A stretch of 64,000 nt of DNA from UBA685 sp049890115 (lineage in GTDB: Bacteria; Pseudomonadota; Alphaproteobacteria; Puniceispirillales; Puniceispirillaceae). The stretch is taken from NCBI GenBank assembly GCA_049890115.1, contig JBMHCC010000047.1, forward strand, positions 1 to 64,000, in the 5' to 3' direction. A program made the translations under genes and the position numbers. Positions within the stretch are counted from its first letter, which is position 1. Each line of letters begins with the position of its first letter. Positions 34,037 through 43,545 of this stretch are shown here, piece by piece. Under the pieces are notes generated by a model. That model searched no databases. It was given only the letters and a program-made list of their open reading frames with translations, and was not told the origin of the DNA.

Positions 34037-35376
34037 TATGCGCTGCCTGCCACCATCATTGTGCCGATGCGCAAAGATGGCACCATCATTGACGATGTCA
34101 TATCAGGATCATTGGCAGGGGTTAAATCTTTGAAGATATCATTTAAATTGCCAGCGATTGTGGCTTCTGAAACAGGAAAGGTAATAGCGCCATTTTCAAT
34201 CCAGAAACCACCTGCACCGCGGCTATAATCACCTGTGATAAGGCTGACAGAAGAGCCGATTAATTCAGTGACATAAAACCCTTCTTCTATATCAGCTATC
34301 AAATCTTGCAGGCTGGCATCGCCATTTTGCATGATCAGATTGGATGTGCCAGGTGAGGGACGCCCTGCCAAAGAACGGCTGGCATTGCCGGTTGGTGCTA
34401 AGCCTAATTGTGCGGCAGAGGATAAATCTAATAGCCAGCCTTGTAAGACACCATTTTCAACCAAAGTGCGCCGTGATACTGGCAAGGCATCACCATCAAA
34501 GGCACGTGAACCTGGCCCGCGCGGCATGAGCGGGTCATCTGTCAGAGTGATGTTACTGCTGGCGATGACCTCTCCCATTTTATCTTTCAGAAAACTGGTG
34601 CCTCTGGCGATCGCCGCCCCATTGATGGCAGAGGCAAAATGCCCTGCAATAGAGCGTGAGATACGATTATCAAAAATCACAGGAAAGCTGCCTGTTTTTG
34701 CAGATTGTGCGCCAAGGCGTGCTAGTGTGCGTTTAGCGGCATTTGTGCCAACCTCTTCTGGTGATTTTAAATCTTCGGCAAAAACAGCAGAGGAATAATC
34801 ATAATCACGTTGCATTTCACCATCTTTTTCAGCGATTACGACAGCTGAAAAGCCAAAAGATGAACGGCTATAGCCAGCTGAAAACCCATGTGTGCCAGCT
34901 ATGAAAATATGGCTCTGAGATTGTGATGATGACCCGCCATCAGAATTCGTGATACCAGCTGGGGCTCTGGCAGCTTCTTCAGCTGCTAATGCCCAGTCAG
35001 TTAATGTTTCAGTGTTGATATCGGTGCTATCATACATATCAAGATCTGGCAGATCTGTTGCTATCTGATCAGGGCGCGCCAAGATGGCATAAGGGTCATC
35101 AGGGCTTGCTTTTGCCATTGCCACAGCACGCTGTGTCAATTCTGGAATAGCTTTTTCATCCAATTGACCAATCGAGATTGTTGCTGTTTTCTGACCAACA
35201 AAAACACGCAAGCCAGCCGCAAAATCTTCAGAACGTTCAACCGATTCTGTTTTGCCAAGGCGCACAGATACAGATGTGGAATGGCCAGTGCCAAGGGCAG
35301 CATCAGCTTGATCAGCACCTGCTTTTTTGGCGCCGTCCAATAATGCTTCGATAAGGATTTCATTTGTTTGTGTCAT
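34036..35376 (-). CDS. pmbA: TldE/PmbA family protease partner
   Basis: 446 residues of the PmbA/TldD superfamily (U62). It lacks the HExxxH zinc site that TldD has, as expected for the TldE subunit. Typical pieces are GLRVFVGQKTATIS near the N-terminus, the central domain around SSFGFSAVVIAEKDGEMQRDYD, and the C-terminal GDYSRGAGGFWIENG. With TldD (encoded at 41.8-43.3 kb) it forms a heterodimeric protease that trims peptides, such as ribosomally made peptide precursors. Confidence 0.93.
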   Translation of the reverse strand: MTQTNEILIEALLDGAKKAGADQADAALGTGHSTSVSVRLGKTESVERSEDFAAGLRVFVGQKTATISIGQLDEKAIPELTQRAVAMAKASPDDPYAILARPDQIATDLPDLDMYDSTDINTETLTDWALAAEEAARAPAGITNSDGGSSSQSQSHIFIAGTHGFSAGYSRSSFGFSAVVIAEKDGEMQRDYDYSSAVFAEDLKSPEEVGTNAAKRTLARLGAQSAKTGSFPVIFDNRISRSIAGHFASAINGAAIARGTSFLKDKMGEVIASSNITLTDDPLMPRGPGSRAFDGDALPVSRRTLVENGVLQGWLLDLSSAAQLGLAPTGNASRSLAGRPSPGTSNLIMQNGDASLQDLIADIEEGFYVTELIGSSVSLITGDYSRGAGGFWIENGAITFPVSEATIAGNLNDIFKDLTPANDPDMTSSMMVPSLRIGTMMVAGSA

Positions 35377-35515
35377 AGCTGTGTCACAATGCCTTTTTGC
35401 TGATCAATCAGATAGGGTTACAGGCTGATACGCTCCATTCTTATCTGTCTAAACGATATCAGATGCGCAATCAACTTGCGCTTGCCTATGGTTTCGTTCT
35501 ATCTGTGTAAGCATT

Positions 35516-36463
35516 ATGAAAAAGCAAATATTTATTGATGGTCACGTTGGTACGACAGGTCTGCAAGTTGCAGATAAGCTGATGCGCCATGATGATATCA
35601 CCATTTTGAAAATTGATGATGATAAGCGTAAAGATGAAGCAGCACGCAAAGACATCTATGCTGCTAGTGATGCGGTCATTTTATGCTTGCCAGATGATGC
35701 CGCAAAAGCAGCTGTCCAGATGGCAGCTGAACTTGATATCATCATCATTGATGCGTCAACCGCACATCGGGTGAGTGATGATTTCACTTATGGCTTGCCA
35801 GAATTAACAGCTGGTCATCGTGATAAGATTGCCAATGCGCGCCTTATCAGTAATCCTGGCTGCTATCCAACAGGTTTTTTAAGCTTGGTGAGACCGCTTC
35901 GTGATGCTGGCTTTCTAGCTGATGATGTGTTGCTAAATACATCAGCGGTAAGTGGCTATAGCGGCGGCGGTAATGCCCTTATTGCGTCATTTGAAGCTGG
36001 TGATGTGCCATCGCAATTTTCCTATGGGCATAATCTGGCTCATAAACATAATCCAGAGATGCAGAAATTCGCCAACCTGCAAACCGCACCTATTTTTATG
36101 CCATCAGTTGGGGATTTTGCCCAAGGCATGTTGGTTCATGTGCCTTTGCATCACAACCAGATGACCAGATCAGCCACAGCAGATGATATTGCCCAGATAT
36201 ATCAGGCACATTTTGCGCAATCAGATGTGATCACCGCCTATGATGGCAATGATACCAGCCAGCTGACTGAAAAAGGATTTTTGGCTGCTGATGGTCTTGC
36301 TGGCAAAGATAGGCTTGAAATCTTTACCTTTAGCAATCATGACACAGGTCACATCTGGCTGACAGCACGACTTGATAATCTTGGCAAAGGCGCATCAGGT
36401 GCAGCTGTGCAGAATATGAATATCGCACTAGGTATGGCTGAAACAGCTGGATTGTCTTTGTGA
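35516..36463 (+). CDS. argC: N-acetyl-gamma-glutamyl-phosphate reductase, type 2
   Basis: 315 residues, the short type 2 form. It starts with IFIDGHVGTTGLQ (NADP-binding) and has the catalytic Cys C116 in ISNPGCYPTGF. It catalyses the NADPH-dependent reduction step in arginine synthesis. It is followed ten bases downstream by a gene of unknown function, and diverges from the pmbA operon. Confidence 0.95.
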   Translation: MKKQIFIDGHVGTTGLQVADKLMRHDDITILKIDDDKRKDEAARKDIYAASDAVILCLPDDAAKAAVQMAAELDIIIIDASTAHRVSDDFTYGLPELTAGHRDKIANARLISNPGCYPTGFLSLVRPLRDAGFLADDVLLNTSAVSGYSGGGNALIASFEAGDVPSQFSYGHNLAHKHNPEMQKFANLQTAPIFMPSVGDFAQGMLVHVPLHHNQMTRSATADDIAQIYQAHFAQSDVITAYDGNDTSQLTEKGFLAADGLAGKDRLEIFTFSNHDTGHIWLTARLDNLGKGASGAAVQNMNIALGMAETAGLSL

Positions 36464-36473
36464 TAGGGGTCTT

Positions 36474-37265
36474 ATGAGCCATTTCACCAGCTTTCAACCT
36501 TTTGCCATTGAACCTCTTAGTGATGCTGAAAGAGCTAGCCATTATCCCTATCAGGCACCTGAGACAGCTTTTGTCATAGATGCTGGTCAATGCCGTCCTT
36601 TGGGTGAGGCAGATTATGAGGCATTAAGCGATAGAACAGCGTTATTGTCGGTCGGCTCTAATCGGGCGCCAGCGCAGCTTTTGCGGAAATTTGGCAATGA
36701 GGCAGTGCTCTATGTGACGCCAGCTAGATTACATGATTGTGACATTATCCATAGTGCGTGTTTTTCCTATTATGGTGCGGTGCCTTGTTCTGCCTATCCA
36801 GTTAAAGGCACATCAATCATGCTGAATGCCGTTTGGCTTACCCCAGCCCAGCTCGCCATTATGCATGATACAGAAGCTGTTGGGACAGCCTATGATTTTT
36901 GTGGCTGGCATAAGGATGTGGTCAAACTAGATGCGCCAATCCAGCCACAGCGTATTTATGGTTATGCCACACGTCTTGGCACATTTTGTGATGAGGCGCA
37001 TCACCCCTTTGCCTTGTCAGCTCTGTCAGCAAAAGGACGCCGCCTGACAGCTCTATCACAGCTGCAGGCTCGCCAATTGTTATATCAGCGTCTACCAGCT
37101 GAGTTGCAAAGAGCTAATCTGGACGCTTTTATGAGCCAGCTTTTGGCAGATAAGATATTTCGCCGTGAGGTCAATCAGCATCTGGCAATGTCAGCTATGC
37201 CAATTCCAGATGGGCCTTGGGATATTTTGCCAGCCACAACAGATAAGGCAGATCAGTTTTTATAA
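36474..37265 (+). CDS. Unknown protein with gamma-glutamylcyclotransferase-like motifs
   Basis: 263 residues, not recognised as a named family. I see LLSVGSNRAPAQLLRKFG (VGSN at residues 60-63), then beta-strand-like segments, a VWLTPAQLAIM stretch and TEAVGTAYDF with E134. This order - (Y/V)GSN loop, hydrophobic strands, Glu about 70 residues on - is that of the gamma-glutamylcyclotransferase/AIG2 fold. The assignment is an inference from pattern alone. No signal or membrane helix. It lies ten bases after argC and likely shares its transcript. Confidence 0.7.
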   Translation: MSHFTSFQPFAIEPLSDAERASHYPYQAPETAFVIDAGQCRPLGEADYEALSDRTALLSVGSNRAPAQLLRKFGNEAVLYVTPARLHDCDIIHSACFSYYGAVPCSAYPVKGTSIMLNAVWLTPAQLAIMHDTEAVGTAYDFCGWHKDVVKLDAPIQPQRIYGYATRLGTFCDEAHHPFALSALSAKGRRLTALSQLQARQLLYQRLPAELQRANLDAFMSQLLADKIFRREVNQHLAMSAMPIPDGPWDILPATTDKADQFL

Positions 37266-37280
37266 TCAGTGATGATGTGA

Positions 37281-38219
37281 TTAACCAGCGATAAGCTGCA
37301 CTAGCATGCCAGCACAAAGCAGCAGCCCAGCATCTCGGTTAGATTTGAAAAGGCGCAAGGCCTGGCGTGGGTCATCTTCTTGAATGCGCACCACCTGCCA
37401 GACAAGATGCGCTGCCATCGCACACCAACCAGCTGCCCAAAATGACAAGCCAAATTTCAGATAAAAACCGATATAAAATGCCAAAACTGCTAGGAAGTAA
37501 AAACGCAAAACACCTTTGGCAATCTTTCCTTTCATTGCCAGTGCAGATGATTTCACCCCGATTTTGACATCATCTGCCATATCTTGGATTGCATAGATGG
37601 TATCATAGCCAATCACCCAAAATACGCATCCACAATAAAGCCAGATACTTGTGCTATCTGGCCAGCTATCAGTTTGGCTGATTTGGCCAAGCCATATCCC
37701 CCAGCTAAATGTCAGACCAAGCATAGCTTGCGGCCAAAAGGTAAAACGTTTGAATAGGGGGTAGGCGATGATAAAGGGCGCAGATGCGATCCCAAAAATC
37801 CATGCCTTAAGGGGTAATTGTAATAAGATAAACAAGCCAATAAGGCACAAAATGGCAAGTAAAGTCAGAGCTGCACCAAGCCCAAGCTGACCAGAGGCGA
37901 TGGGGCGGCTTGATGTGCGGGCGATTTTGCCATCAATATCCCTGTCCCATAAATCATTGATAATGCAACCAGCAGCACGCATCGCAACAGCGCCTATGAA
38001 AAAATAAAAAAGCATTGGGACAGCAGCAATGACACTATCTGCATAGGTTAGAATTGACCACCAACCAGGCAGAAGCAAAAGCCACCAGCCAATAGGCCTG
38101 TCTAGGCGCATGATAATGATAGCAGGATGTAAGGCCGCAGGAAAATGAGCCCAAATCCCTGTTAGTTGAATATCTGAATGCTGATTTTGACGCGTATTAT
38201 GATGTGATGAATCTGCCAT
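37281..38219 (-). CDS. ubiA: 4-hydroxybenzoate polyprenyltransferase
   Basis: 312 residues, seven to nine helices. The first Asp-rich motif, NDLWDRDIDGKIARTSSRP, spans 88-106; the second is DMADDVKIGVKSSA around residue 214. It attaches the polyprenyl tail to 4-hydroxybenzoate in ubiquinone synthesis in the inner membrane. Downstream users include the respiratory chain genes. It stands alone and diverges from rsmE. Confidence 0.94.
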   Translation of the reverse strand: MADSSHHNTRQNQHSDIQLTGIWAHFPAALHPAIIIMRLDRPIGWWLLLLPGWWSILTYADSVIAAVPMLFYFFIGAVAMRAAGCIINDLWDRDIDGKIARTSSRPIASGQLGLGAALTLLAILCLIGLFILLQLPLKAWIFGIASAPFIIAYPLFKRFTFWPQAMLGLTFSWGIWLGQISQTDSWPDSTSIWLYCGCVFWVIGYDTIYAIQDMADDVKIGVKSSALAMKGKIAKGVLRFYFLAVLAFYIGFYLKFGLSFWAAGWCAMAAHLVWQVVRIQEDDPRQALRLFKSNRDAGLLLCAGMLVQLIAG

Positions 38220-38349
38220 ATTACATCATCTAGCTTGTCCTATGAAAGCTGGCAAGAGGCTTTTGGTTGCGAAACAGCGTCATTTGACCTTGGCTAGGGG
38301 GGTTGTGTTTTGCTTGCAATTTTAATCCGTCATCCCTACCTAGAAAGCT

Positions 38350-39108
38350 ATGGATAAAAGACATTCCCAGATTAGACTATTTTGCGATGCACCACTTCAT
38401 GATGGGGCAGATATTTTGCTTGGCAAAGATCAGGCTCATTATCTTCATACAGTCATGCGCAAATCAGTTGGCACACAGATTGCCTTATTTAATGGTAAAG
38501 ATGGGTGTTTTTTATCTGAAATTACCGAGCTATCGCGTAAATCTGCCACTATACGCTGTTTGTCTCTGCAAGAGCAGCAATGGTATAGTCCTGATATTTG
38601 GCTGCTATTTGCGCCTGTGAAAAAAGCCAGACTTGATTTTATGGCGCAAAGGGCAACAGAGCTTGGTGCATCTGTCATCTGGCCTGTCAAAACAGATTAT
38701 ACCCAAGTGAAAATGATGAAGGATGAACGCCTTCAGGCAAATGCTATTGAAGCAGCAGAGCAGACAGAACGTCTTGATATTCCAGAAATTCGGCCTTTTA
38801 CCAATTTGCAGGATGTGCTAGCCGATTGGCCAGATGATAGAGTTTTATTATTTTGTGATGAACGATTATCTGAACAGGGTAAAAAAACTGATCAGCCTTA
38901 TCAGGCGCATCGTATCTTAAATGAGATGACGCTTGAAAAGTGTGCTATCCTTGTTGGACCAGAGGGGGGATTTTCAATGGCTGAAAAAGAACAGATTGAC
39001 GCTTTACCATCATCTGTTGGATTATCTCTTGGCCCTCGCATTTTACGCGCAGATACAGCAGCATTAGCAGCCCTTAGCGTGGTTCAGGCCATTAAGGGTG
39101 ATTGGTGA
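38350..39108 (+). CDS. rsmE: 16S rRNA (uracil-1498-N3) methyltransferase
   Basis: 252 residues. The SPOUT-type C-terminus is plain: VGPEGGFSMAEKEQI and SLGPRILRADTAALAAL form the trefoil-knot SAM site. The N-terminus has the PUA-like start HYLHTVMRKSVGTQIALFNGKDG. It methylates U1498 in 16S rRNA. Followed by gshA after 57 bases, an order I recall as common in alphaproteobacteria. Confidence 0.94.
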   Translation: MDKRHSQIRLFCDAPLHDGADILLGKDQAHYLHTVMRKSVGTQIALFNGKDGCFLSEITELSRKSATIRCLSLQEQQWYSPDIWLLFAPVKKARLDFMAQRATELGASVIWPVKTDYTQVKMMKDERLQANAIEAAEQTERLDIPEIRPFTNLQDVLADWPDDRVLLFCDERLSEQGKKTDQPYQAHRILNEMTLEKCAILVGPEGGFSMAEKEQIDALPSSVGLSLGPRILRADTAALAALSVVQAIKGDW

Positions 39109-39165
39109 TAATGCCTCATATTTCTATCTTCTCTAACCATTCATTATGAATAGAATCACGTTGCT

Positions 39166-40524
39166 ATGAATTCTTACACTCATATTTCCACCTTGAAAGA
39201 GCATTATATTAACTGGCTTGCCAAAGGTGAAACAGCAGATAAAGATTGGCGCATTGGCACAGAACATGAAAAATTTCTGTTTCATCGTGGCAGCTTTGCC
39301 CCTGTGGCTTATGAAGGTGAAAATGGCATTGGGGCATTATTACGTCATCTGCATGATCGTTATGGCTGGCAAGCAATTACAGAAAAAGGCAATATCATTG
39401 CGCTAAAAGATGATGCTGGTGGCTCTATTACCCTTGAGCCTGGCGGACAGTTCGAGCTATCTGGTGCGCCATTGGAAAATCTGCATCAGACCTGCCGTGA
39501 GACAGGTAAGCATCTGAAGATTATGAAAGAGGCTGTTGCTGAATTTAACTTATGCATGCTTGGGGTTGGGTTTCAGCCGAAATGGGGCAGGGATGATATC
39601 TCATTCATGCCAAAAGGCCGCTATGACATTATGAGCCGCTATATGCCGAAAAAAGGTAATCTTGGCCTTGATATGATGAAGCGCTCTTGCACAGTGCAGG
39701 TCAATCTGGATTATCGTGATGAAAGCGATATGCGCCGTAAATTCAGAACATCACTAGCATTACAGCCTGTTGCCACAGCCTTATTTGCCAATTCGCCATT
39801 TAAAGATGGCAAACCATCTGGCTTGCTATCAACCAGAGCGCAGGCTTGGACAGATACAGACCCTGATAGATGTGGTGTGCCTGCTTGTGTATTTGACCCT
39901 GCTTTTGGCTATGAGCAATGGATTGATTATATCCTTGATGTTCCTATGTATTTTTTACATCGCGGTGATGATTATCTGGATGTGGCAGGGCTGTCTTTTC
40001 ATGATTTTATGGAAGGCAAGCTGCCTGGCTATCAAGGCCAATTACCAACCATTGATGATTTTGCCGATCATATCACAACAGCGTTTCCAGAAGTCCGTTT
40101 GAAAGGCTATCTTGAAATGCGCGGGGCAGATAGTGGGCCATGGAATGCTATTTGTGCGCTGCCAGCCTTGTGGGTTGGTTTATTATATGATGAAACGGCT
40201 CTTGGTGAGGCAGAAGCATTGGTGAGCTCTGTGTCAGCAGATGATGTGATGGCAGCGCGCCTTGATGTTGCCAAAAATGGTCTGCGGGCGCGCCTTGGTA
40301 ATCAGGATGTTTCCTATCTTGCCAAAAGAATGGTCGAGATAGCTGCTGATGGGCTGAGACGCCGCCATGTTCTTGATGATAATGGTGAGGATGAACAGAA
40401 ATTCCTGCGGCCTTTGCAAGATATTATTGCCTCTGGCCAGACACCAGCTGATAAGATGTTGGCATCATTTGAAAATGAATGGCAGGGCGACATTGATAAT
40501 GTCTTCCGTGATCATCATTTCTAG
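39166..40524 (+). CDS. gshA: Glutamate-cysteine ligase, plant/alphaproteobacterial type
   Basis: 452 residues, matching the GCS2-type enzymes of plants and alphaproteobacteria (about 450 residues). Marks are WRIGTEHEKFLF (metal/ATP site), SITLEPGGQFELSGAP, MPKGRYDIMSRYM, the CTVQVNLDY stretch and LEMRGADSGPW. It makes gamma-glutamylcysteine, the first step to glutathione. The product links to the ChaC-type degrader at 13.4 kb and the glutathione-linked peroxiredoxin at 54.7 kb. Confidence 0.95.
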   Translation: MNSYTHISTLKEHYINWLAKGETADKDWRIGTEHEKFLFHRGSFAPVAYEGENGIGALLRHLHDRYGWQAITEKGNIIALKDDAGGSITLEPGGQFELSGAPLENLHQTCRETGKHLKIMKEAVAEFNLCMLGVGFQPKWGRDDISFMPKGRYDIMSRYMPKKGNLGLDMMKRSCTVQVNLDYRDESDMRRKFRTSLALQPVATALFANSPFKDGKPSGLLSTRAQAWTDTDPDRCGVPACVFDPAFGYEQWIDYILDVPMYFLHRGDDYLDVAGLSFHDFMEGKLPGYQGQLPTIDDFADHITTAFPEVRLKGYLEMRGADSGPWNAICALPALWVGLLYDETALGEAEALVSSVSADDVMAARLDVAKNGLRARLGNQDVSYLAKRMVEIAADGLRRRHVLDDNGEDEQKFLRPLQDIIASGQTPADKMLASFENEWQGDIDNVFRDHHF

Positions 40525-40579
40525 GGTAGTTAGACTATCCCACGCTAACATACTGAACCCAGAAGAGCTGCTTTAATCA

Positions 40580-41821
40580 ATGACAGATACCGTCATGCCA
40601 CGTTTCTTAATGCCAACCTTATTGATGATTGTCTTTGTCAATTTTGTTGGGGTTGGCGCGCTTATTCCTATTCTGCCTTATACTGTTATTGATGAGCTTG
40701 GTTATTCTGAAACAGTGATGACTAGCCTGCTGGCTTCTTTTTCGCTGGCTATGTTTATCGGCAATCCATTATTGGGGCGGTTATCTGATCTGATTGGCCG
40801 GAAAACTGTGTTGCTAAGCTCGCTTGCTATTGGGGCAGCATCTCATCTGGTATTTGCCTTTTCAAATGACATTATCGTGCTGTTTGCGGCACGGATTGTG
40901 GCTGGTTTTGCCTTTGGTAATATTGGTGTGATTCAGGCCATTATCGCTGATCAATCAGCCCCGCAAGATAGAGCCAAATATATGGGTTTTATGGGGGCTT
41001 TTATTGGAGCTGGTTTTGTGTTTGGGCCAGCGATTGGCGGCCTTCTAAGTGGTATTGGCAGCGGCCCTTTGCATCAGGCACCCTTTTTATTAGCAGGGAT
41101 TTTCACAATTCTATCTGCTTTATTATGTCTACGACTGCCATCTATGCCAGCATCATCCACCAGCCATGCTAGCTCAGAAGATAAGACTAAAAAGACAGGC
41201 AGTTTCCAGAGTTTGCTTGTGATGTTACGCGGACCGCTTGGGCTATTTGCACTGGCATTTTTCCTCCTGAATTTGTCATTTTCGCAAGTGGAAGCCTCAT
41301 TTGTTTTGCTTCTCAAAGATTTGCTTGATTTTGGTGCCACAGATACAGGCTGGCTTTTTACCTATGTTGGTGTTTGCATCATCATTGTCCAAGGCGGTCT
41401 GATTAGCCCTGTTGTCAAACGATTTGGTGAAATGCCGACCATCATTGGTGGGGCTAGCTGTCTTACCGCAGGTCAGGTGATGACAGCCTTACTAGGTTTT
41501 GGCCTTTTGGCTAATCTGAATGCCACTTTTGCTATTGTCATGATCTGCACCACGATTGTGTGTGTTGGCTTTGCCTTTACCAATCCCACCTTGTCATCAT
41601 CTGCTTCTAAGGCAGCACGCTCCGATGAGATGGGTGGCTCACTTGGTTTGGTGCAGGGGTTTGGCTCATTGGGACAGGTGATTGGCCTGACGGCTGCAGG
41701 CCCGCTTTACGCCACAGGTGGCGGCGGCTTATCATTTGGTGTTGGGGGCGTGATCAGCCTGATTTTGGTGGTGATTGTGATCGGGATTAGCTGGCGTTCA
41801 TCACAGCCAGCCACCCCTTGA
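40580..41821 (+). CDS. MFS efflux transporter, DHA1/TetA-like
   Basis: 413 residues, twelve predicted helices. The MFS motif between helices 2 and 3 is GRLSDLIGRKTVLL (about residues 73-86). Helix 1 contains the VGVGALIPILPY sequence seen in TetA-type drug/proton antiporters. A glycine-rich C-terminus ends the protein. The substrate cannot be told. It follows gshA by 55 bases. Confidence 0.87.
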   Translation: MTDTVMPRFLMPTLLMIVFVNFVGVGALIPILPYTVIDELGYSETVMTSLLASFSLAMFIGNPLLGRLSDLIGRKTVLLSSLAIGAASHLVFAFSNDIIVLFAARIVAGFAFGNIGVIQAIIADQSAPQDRAKYMGFMGAFIGAGFVFGPAIGGLLSGIGSGPLHQAPFLLAGIFTILSALLCLRLPSMPASSTSHASSEDKTKKTGSFQSLLVMLRGPLGLFALAFFLLNLSFSQVEASFVLLLKDLLDFGATDTGWLFTYVGVCIIIVQGGLISPVVKRFGEMPTIIGGASCLTAGQVMTALLGFGLLANLNATFAIVMICTTIVCVGFAFTNPTLSSSASKAARSDEMGGSLGLVQGFGSLGQVIGLTAAGPLYATGGGGLSFGVGGVISLILVVIVIGISWRSSQPATP

Positions 41822-41843
41822 TAATCACGCATAAACCAGCCAA

Positions 41844-43280
41844 TTAGGCAGCTGTACCACCAACCGTAATGCCGCCCATTTTCAAGGTTGGCTGACCCAC
41901 CCCAACAGGGACAGATTGGCCAGCCTTGCCACAAGTGCCAACACCGCGATCAAGCGCTAAATCATTGCCTATCATATCAATTTTTGACATCGCATCAGGG
42001 CCATTGCCTATTAAAGTTGCGCCTTTGACAGGGGCCCCAATTTTGCCATCTTCAATCAGATAGGCTTCTGAGGCAGAAAAAACAAATTTGCCAGAGGTGA
42101 TATCAACCTGACCGCCACCAAAATTAACAGCATAAAGACCTTTTTTGCTCGATGCGATGATTTCCTCTGGGTCATGGTCGCCAGAGCTCATGAAGGTATT
42201 GGTCATGCGCGGCATTGGCAAATGCGCATAAGATTGCCGTCTGCCATTGCCAGTTGGGTCAACGCTCATTAGGCGGGCATTTTGGCGATCTTGCATATAG
42301 CCTTTCAGAATGCCATCTTCGATAAGCACAGTTGATGATGTTTTGGTGCCTTCATCATCAATGGTTAAAGAGCCGCGCCTATCTGCCATTGTGCCATCAT
42401 CAATGACAGTGACCCCTTTTGAGGCAACTTGGTCACCAACACGTCCTGAGAAAATAGATGTGCCTTTGCGGTTAAAATCACCTTCTAATCCATGGCCAAC
42501 AGCTTCATGTAGCATCACGCCAGGCCAGCCAGGGCCAAGCACAACAGGCATCTCACCTGCTGGGGCTGCGATACTATCAAGGCCAAGACATGCCAGGCGC
42601 AACGCTTCGTCAATCTCTGCCTGCCAGACATCTTCTTCTAAAAATGAGCTAAGCAACATACGCCCACCAGTGCCGCTAGAGCCTGATTCCATACGTCCAT
42701 TTTCTTCAACAACCACAGAGACATTCAGCCTGACAAGCGGTCTGATATCGGCAAAGCGGCTGCCGCCTGCGCGGATAATCTGCACAGCTTGCCATGAGGT
42801 AGCAAGGCTGGCGCTGACTTGGCGCACACGCGAATCACGTGCTCTGGCGGCAGCATCAATTTTCTGCAAGATCTCGACCTTTTTTTCAAAAGGTGTCGCT
42901 GCCAGCGGATTTTCGCTTGTATATAATGGTTCATTTGGCTGCGCAGCAGGGGCAAGAGACATCGTGCCTGAATAGCCGCTGGTAACTGCACGCACAGTGT
43001 TAACCGCTCTGTCCAGTGCCTCTTGTGATAATTCGCCAGAATGGGCAAAGGCATCTGCTTCGCCAATAATGGCACGCAAGCCAAAGCCTGTTTCTTGTTC
43101 ATAGCTAGCAGATTTCAGCCTGCCATCATCAAAGCCGAGCATTTCAGCATGGCGTGATTCTAGGAATAAATCGCCATCATCTGTGCCTGCTAGGGCTGTT
43201 TCCACCTTGGTCATTGTCTTGTCCAGATCAAATTGACCTGAGGTAAAGAAAATATCATCTGTCTGGCTAAGATAATCCAT
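41844..43280 (-). CDS. tldD: TldD metalloprotease subunit
   Basis: 478 residues. The zinc motif HEAVGH is at 258-263, with the following LEGDFNRKGTSIFSGRVG block and the C-terminal GGGQVDITSGKFVFSASEAY region. It is the catalytic partner of PmbA/TldE, encoded 6.5 kb away. Together they degrade or mature small peptides. It diverges from the cytochrome oxidase cluster. Confidence 0.95.
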   Translation of the reverse strand: MDYLSQTDDIFFTSGQFDLDKTMTKVETALAGTDDGDLFLESRHAEMLGFDDGRLKSASYEQETGFGLRAIIGEADAFAHSGELSQEALDRAVNTVRAVTSGYSGTMSLAPAAQPNEPLYTSENPLAATPFEKKVEILQKIDAAARARDSRVRQVSASLATSWQAVQIIRAGGSRFADIRPLVRLNVSVVVEENGRMESGSSGTGGRMLLSSFLEEDVWQAEIDEALRLACLGLDSIAAPAGEMPVVLGPGWPGVMLHEAVGHGLEGDFNRKGTSIFSGRVGDQVASKGVTVIDDGTMADRRGSLTIDDEGTKTSSTVLIEDGILKGYMQDRQNARLMSVDPTGNGRRQSYAHLPMPRMTNTFMSSGDHDPEEIIASSKKGLYAVNFGGGQVDITSGKFVFSASEAYLIEDGKIGAPVKGATLIGNGPDAMSKIDMIGNDLALDRGVGTCGKAGQSVPVGVGQPTLKMGGITVGGTAA

Positions 43281-43545
43281 ACGGGCCTCTTTGTTTTTTT
43301 GCTCTGTGTATTGTTATATAATGCACTAAAAATCACGAATTTCAGTCAAAAATATGGCGGTATTATTATCTGGTTTCAAGTGGAGATGCAAAAATCCGCG
43401 ACAGGCGGTCGCACAGGGCTTTTCATCTAGAGAAAAAGGCGTTACAAAACGATACATTTTAATAGAACTGGGCAATCTATCAATGATAGGTGAGAAGGGG
43501 ATATTAAGGGGATCGGATTTAGACTGAATAATTGGGGGAGACGTT
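43281..43545. promoter_or_regulatory. Upstream region of the cytochrome oxidase cluster
   Basis: 265 bases between the divergent tldD and ctaC genes. A consensus-like TATAAT lies at 43317-43322, with TG two bases before; no clear -35 accompanies it. The ctaC ribosome site is the GGGGGAG just ahead of the ATG. I saw no clear FNR-type or other regulator site. Confidence 0.4.

Noticed and set aside
34331..34798. A 155-residue plus-strand open frame inside pmbA
   Set aside because: Antisense of a conserved gene; composition and lack of start signals argue against coding.
42310..42975. A 221-residue plus-strand open frame inside tldD
   Set aside because: Antisense shadow; no ribosome site and the opposite strand encodes a conserved TldD with its zinc motif.
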